Source: Adiantum capillus-veneris
Taxonomy: Eukaryota > Streptophyta > Polypodiopsida > Polypodiales > Pteridaceae
NCBI GenBank assembly: GCA_014529385.2
Contig: CM043954.1
Coordinates: 97,552,247-97,616,246, forward strand
Length of the DNA: 64,000 nucleotides
Direction: 5' to 3'
Within the stretch, counting starts at the first letter, position 1. Every line of letters starts with the position of its first letter. Of the stretch, positions 62,201 to 64,000 are shown one piece after another. The translations under genes were made by a program, and so were the position numbers. The notes beneath the pieces were generated by a model, which saw only the letters and a list, made by a program, of their open reading frames with translations, had not been told where the DNA came from and made no database searches.

Positions 62201-63389
62201 TGCTTGGCACAAAAGTTGCTTTTGTGCTGAAACTCGATGAGTGTCAAATAGTGAAAGGCCGAAGGTTAGAGAGGCTAAGTGTCACTCTAATGAACGAGGC
62301 CCTTCTGCAAACCAAGCGAAGGGATTCAGTCGAGCCATATCCCACCCTATCTTTTAGCGTGCAATCAGAGAAAGACATTTGGTGGTTGGGTGCTATTGAG
62401 GTGCCCAAAGAGACCAATGGAGTACTTTCGTGGATTTTTGAGAGAACTCCATGGATCACAGAAGTAATACACTCCCAAATTGCAGGTCAGAAGTTGGAGA
62501 TTGAGGGCTTTGGTAGTTATGATGTGGAGTGGCACTTAGGTGGGGATTTGAAGACCATAAAGTGTTTGCTTGGCTGCAAACAAGGGGCTTCTTCTCTCAT
62601 GCCTTGTCCATTTTGCACTCGAGGGTACAAACCTAATGGACAAAAATCACATAAGAGCACTGCAAAGACCAGTTACATGCTTCCATGGCAAGGGCATGGA
62701 GAACAAGGGTTAGATTGTCATGATGTCGGAGATGAAGGTAGAGAATGGGAAGCTTCTATTCTGAGATGTCCCATGCTCAATGCCCCAGACCGTGATCAAA
62801 AGGACCACACTTGGAATCCAATCTTTCGATTTCCTCTATCGAATGTACATTTTTGTACATTACATGCATTCATGCGTATTTTTGATAGGCTATTGAAGCT
62901 CCACATTGACTATGCTTTCACAATGAAACCGTTAGAAAAGTCCCAGGAAGCGATCGAAAGAGTGGAGGTACTCTTGAATTCCATTGGCTGTCACGGTGGA
63001 AATGTGTCTATAGTTGCTGCAAAGAACACAGGGGAGGCCCATGAAATTGCTCAACAAGTGTCAATGAGTGGACAAAAAGCTAGACACTTTTTGAAGAAAG
63101 TTTCCCAAGGAAATCCAAGTCGTATGATGCTCAAAGCAGCTCCAACCAGCAGGCAGGTAACCTTTGGGAGCTTTGGAAGGAGTTATGCAAAGCTACTACT
63201 GACAATGATTCAAATGGCGAGCTTGCAAACAAGCGCAAGCAAGTTTGGGCCCATTTTGATAAAATGGTCAAGCTTATGAGCCTTAACAGCACAACAGAAG
63301 AACAATAGCAATCATTTCAAGAAGCTTTGGTGGATTTTACCAAGGTCTTCACCCTTTCTTGGGGTGAAAATAACATCACACATTACATG

Positions 63390-63465
63390 GTAAGTCATTC
63401 ATGGTGTATTCATTACAAGGGATTGTTTTTATTTACTAATGTGGATCGTTTGCTCATGTGAACAG
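63390..63465 (+). other. Intron 3 of the 60.9 kb locus
   Basis: Donor ACATG/GTAAGT, a branch-like TTACTAAT 27 nt before the acceptor GTGAACAG/CATATC. Phase 0 with the frame of the exon 3 tail. Confidence 0.75.
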
Positions 63466-63912
63466 CATATCTTGTTTGCGCATGGTGCATTTTCTATGCA
63501 CAAGTATGGATAGCTTGAAATTTTTAGCACTCAAGGCATGGAGAAGTCCCATTATCGATCAAGGGGAGTGTACTTCAAAAATACTCGACATGGTGGTGGA
63601 GTGGTGCAATCCAATTATTTGGAGGAGATGTTCAACTGGTTTTTTCGCACAACATTTTCTCGTAAGCTCACAATGGAGCGTGCGCGACAATCCAAGATTT
63701 CTATTGAAGTGCGCAAATGGAGTCTTCAAGAGCATAGCAACAAGTGGCAAATGTCGCAAGGTCCCACCAAGCATGCTGCATGGCGGCGATGCAGAGTGCG
63801 ACAAGGATCAAAGTGGATACTGCGCGAGTCACTAAACGTGAACGCAGGGTCCAACTCTTAGCGACATGTTTATTTAAAAAATAATAATTCTTTTAAAAAA
63901 ATTAGTGTAAAC

Positions 63913-63935
63913 AGGGCCCTTTTTAAATGGGCCCT
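63913..63935. repeat. Short inverted repeat after the 60.9 kb locus
   Basis: AGGGCCC and GGGCCCT flank a 9-nt AT loop. AT-rich sequence with AATAATAA precedes it near 63881. It could mark the 3' region or an element end; no partner was found upstream of the gene. Confidence 0.5.
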
Positions 63936-64000
63936 TATAAATATTGCATGCTCTCATAAATCACTCATTTCTTAAGAACAGGTGAGCTCTTACCAACGAA

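Larger units (their letters stand above)
60912..63861 (+). pseudogene. Four-exon gene-like locus: coiled-coil N-terminus and transposase-like core, three lesions
   Basis: Exons inferred by splice sites and frame: 60912-61492, 61568-62118, 62201-63389, 63466-63861; introns of 75, 82 and 76 bp, all GT…AG. Exon 1 has a Pro/Thr-rich start, CETNVEIWVDGHLYPYDPIS, a coiled coil (SERVVKSLEQQMQEKESHIQ) and a basic end (ARERKRP; GGARKRR). Exon 3 has LKLDECQIVKGRRLERLSVT, EWHLGGDLKTIKCLLG, CPFC, and FPLSNVHFCTLHAFMRIFDR. Exon 4 has FSTQGMEKSHYRSRGVYF. From memory these resemble spaced D, D and E positions of an uncharacterised transposase-like family; this is inference. Lesions: a one-base frameshift near 63156 and TAG codons at 63306-63308 and 63511-63513. 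ATG 60912 is the first in frame. Confidence 0.6.

Noticed and set aside
63306-63513. TAG codons in the 60.9 kb locus rescued by RNA editing or a variant code
   Set aside because: U-to-C editing that removes stops is known from plant organelles, and this DNA is nuclear by its retroelement content. A nearby frameshift also argues for decay.

Overview
The window looks like intergenic, repeat-dominated nuclear DNA of a land plant with a large genome. The evidence is the element mix: Ty1/copia elements whose gag starts in the plant style and whose primer-binding site resembles tRNA-Met; Ty3/gypsy elements of the Tat type, including one with a second RNase H before the integrase; a non-LTR retrotransposon (LINE) with ORF1, APE-type endonuclease, RT and a C-terminal zinc motif; a hAT relic; CCCTAAA-type telomere-like DNA; and short GT/AG introns in the one gene-like locus. 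The species cannot be read from the sequence. A fern or other lineage with much retained retroelement DNA is only a guess. No rRNA, tRNA, CRISPR array or bacterial-style operon was seen.

Layout. 1-5.1 kb: gypsy element A (minus): gag-protease running off the left edge, four upstream reading frames in two paralogous pairs, a PBS and a long 5' LTR. 5.8-6.28 kb: copia 3' end with LTR (B). 6.77-11.86 kb: decayed gypsy pol (C, plus) with a 1.26 kb insertion and an internal duplication. 11.87-13.9 kb: 5' end of a second gypsy element (D, minus) related to A, lacking the second pair of upstream frames. 14.0-14.15 kb: a foldback hairpin. 14.43-18.88 kb: a LINE; 18.88-20.26 kb: an apparent half-LINE with ORF1 and the same 3' tail but no RT. 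21.77-26.21 kb: copia element E. 27.12-28.04 kb: degenerate telomere-like repeats, then diverged tandem repeats to 30.36 kb. 31.66-37.17 kb: gypsy/Tat-like element F (minus), followed by six ~285 bp units carrying a 20-bp palindrome (37.5-38.9 kb). 39-44.4 kb: AT-rich DNA with long GT and CT tracts. 44.46-45.54 kb: copia 3' fragment G. 45.54-49.08 kb: gypsy/Tat 3' half H (minus) with a 3' LTR related to that of A. 50.6 kb: a frameshifted RING-H2 finger. 50.98-52.56 kb: hAT relic. 52.61-55.55 and 55.55-60.35 kb: copia elements I and J (minus), same family as B and E. 60.9-63.86 kb: a four-exon gene-like locus with a coiled-coil N-terminus and a core reminiscent of a transposase.

How it fits together. 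B, E, I and J are one copia family caught at different stages of decay: E lost protease and the integrase catalytic Glu, I has Glu for the protease Asp and lost RT, J lost the YVDD block. None could move by itself. A, D and H share LTR features (minus-strand TATA box preceded by a conserved block) and look like one Tat-lineage family with extra frames between LTR and gag. The items most worth attention are the 60.9-63.9 kb locus, the paralogous frames upstream of gag in A/D, the half-LINE, and the palindrome-bearing tandem repeats upstream of F.
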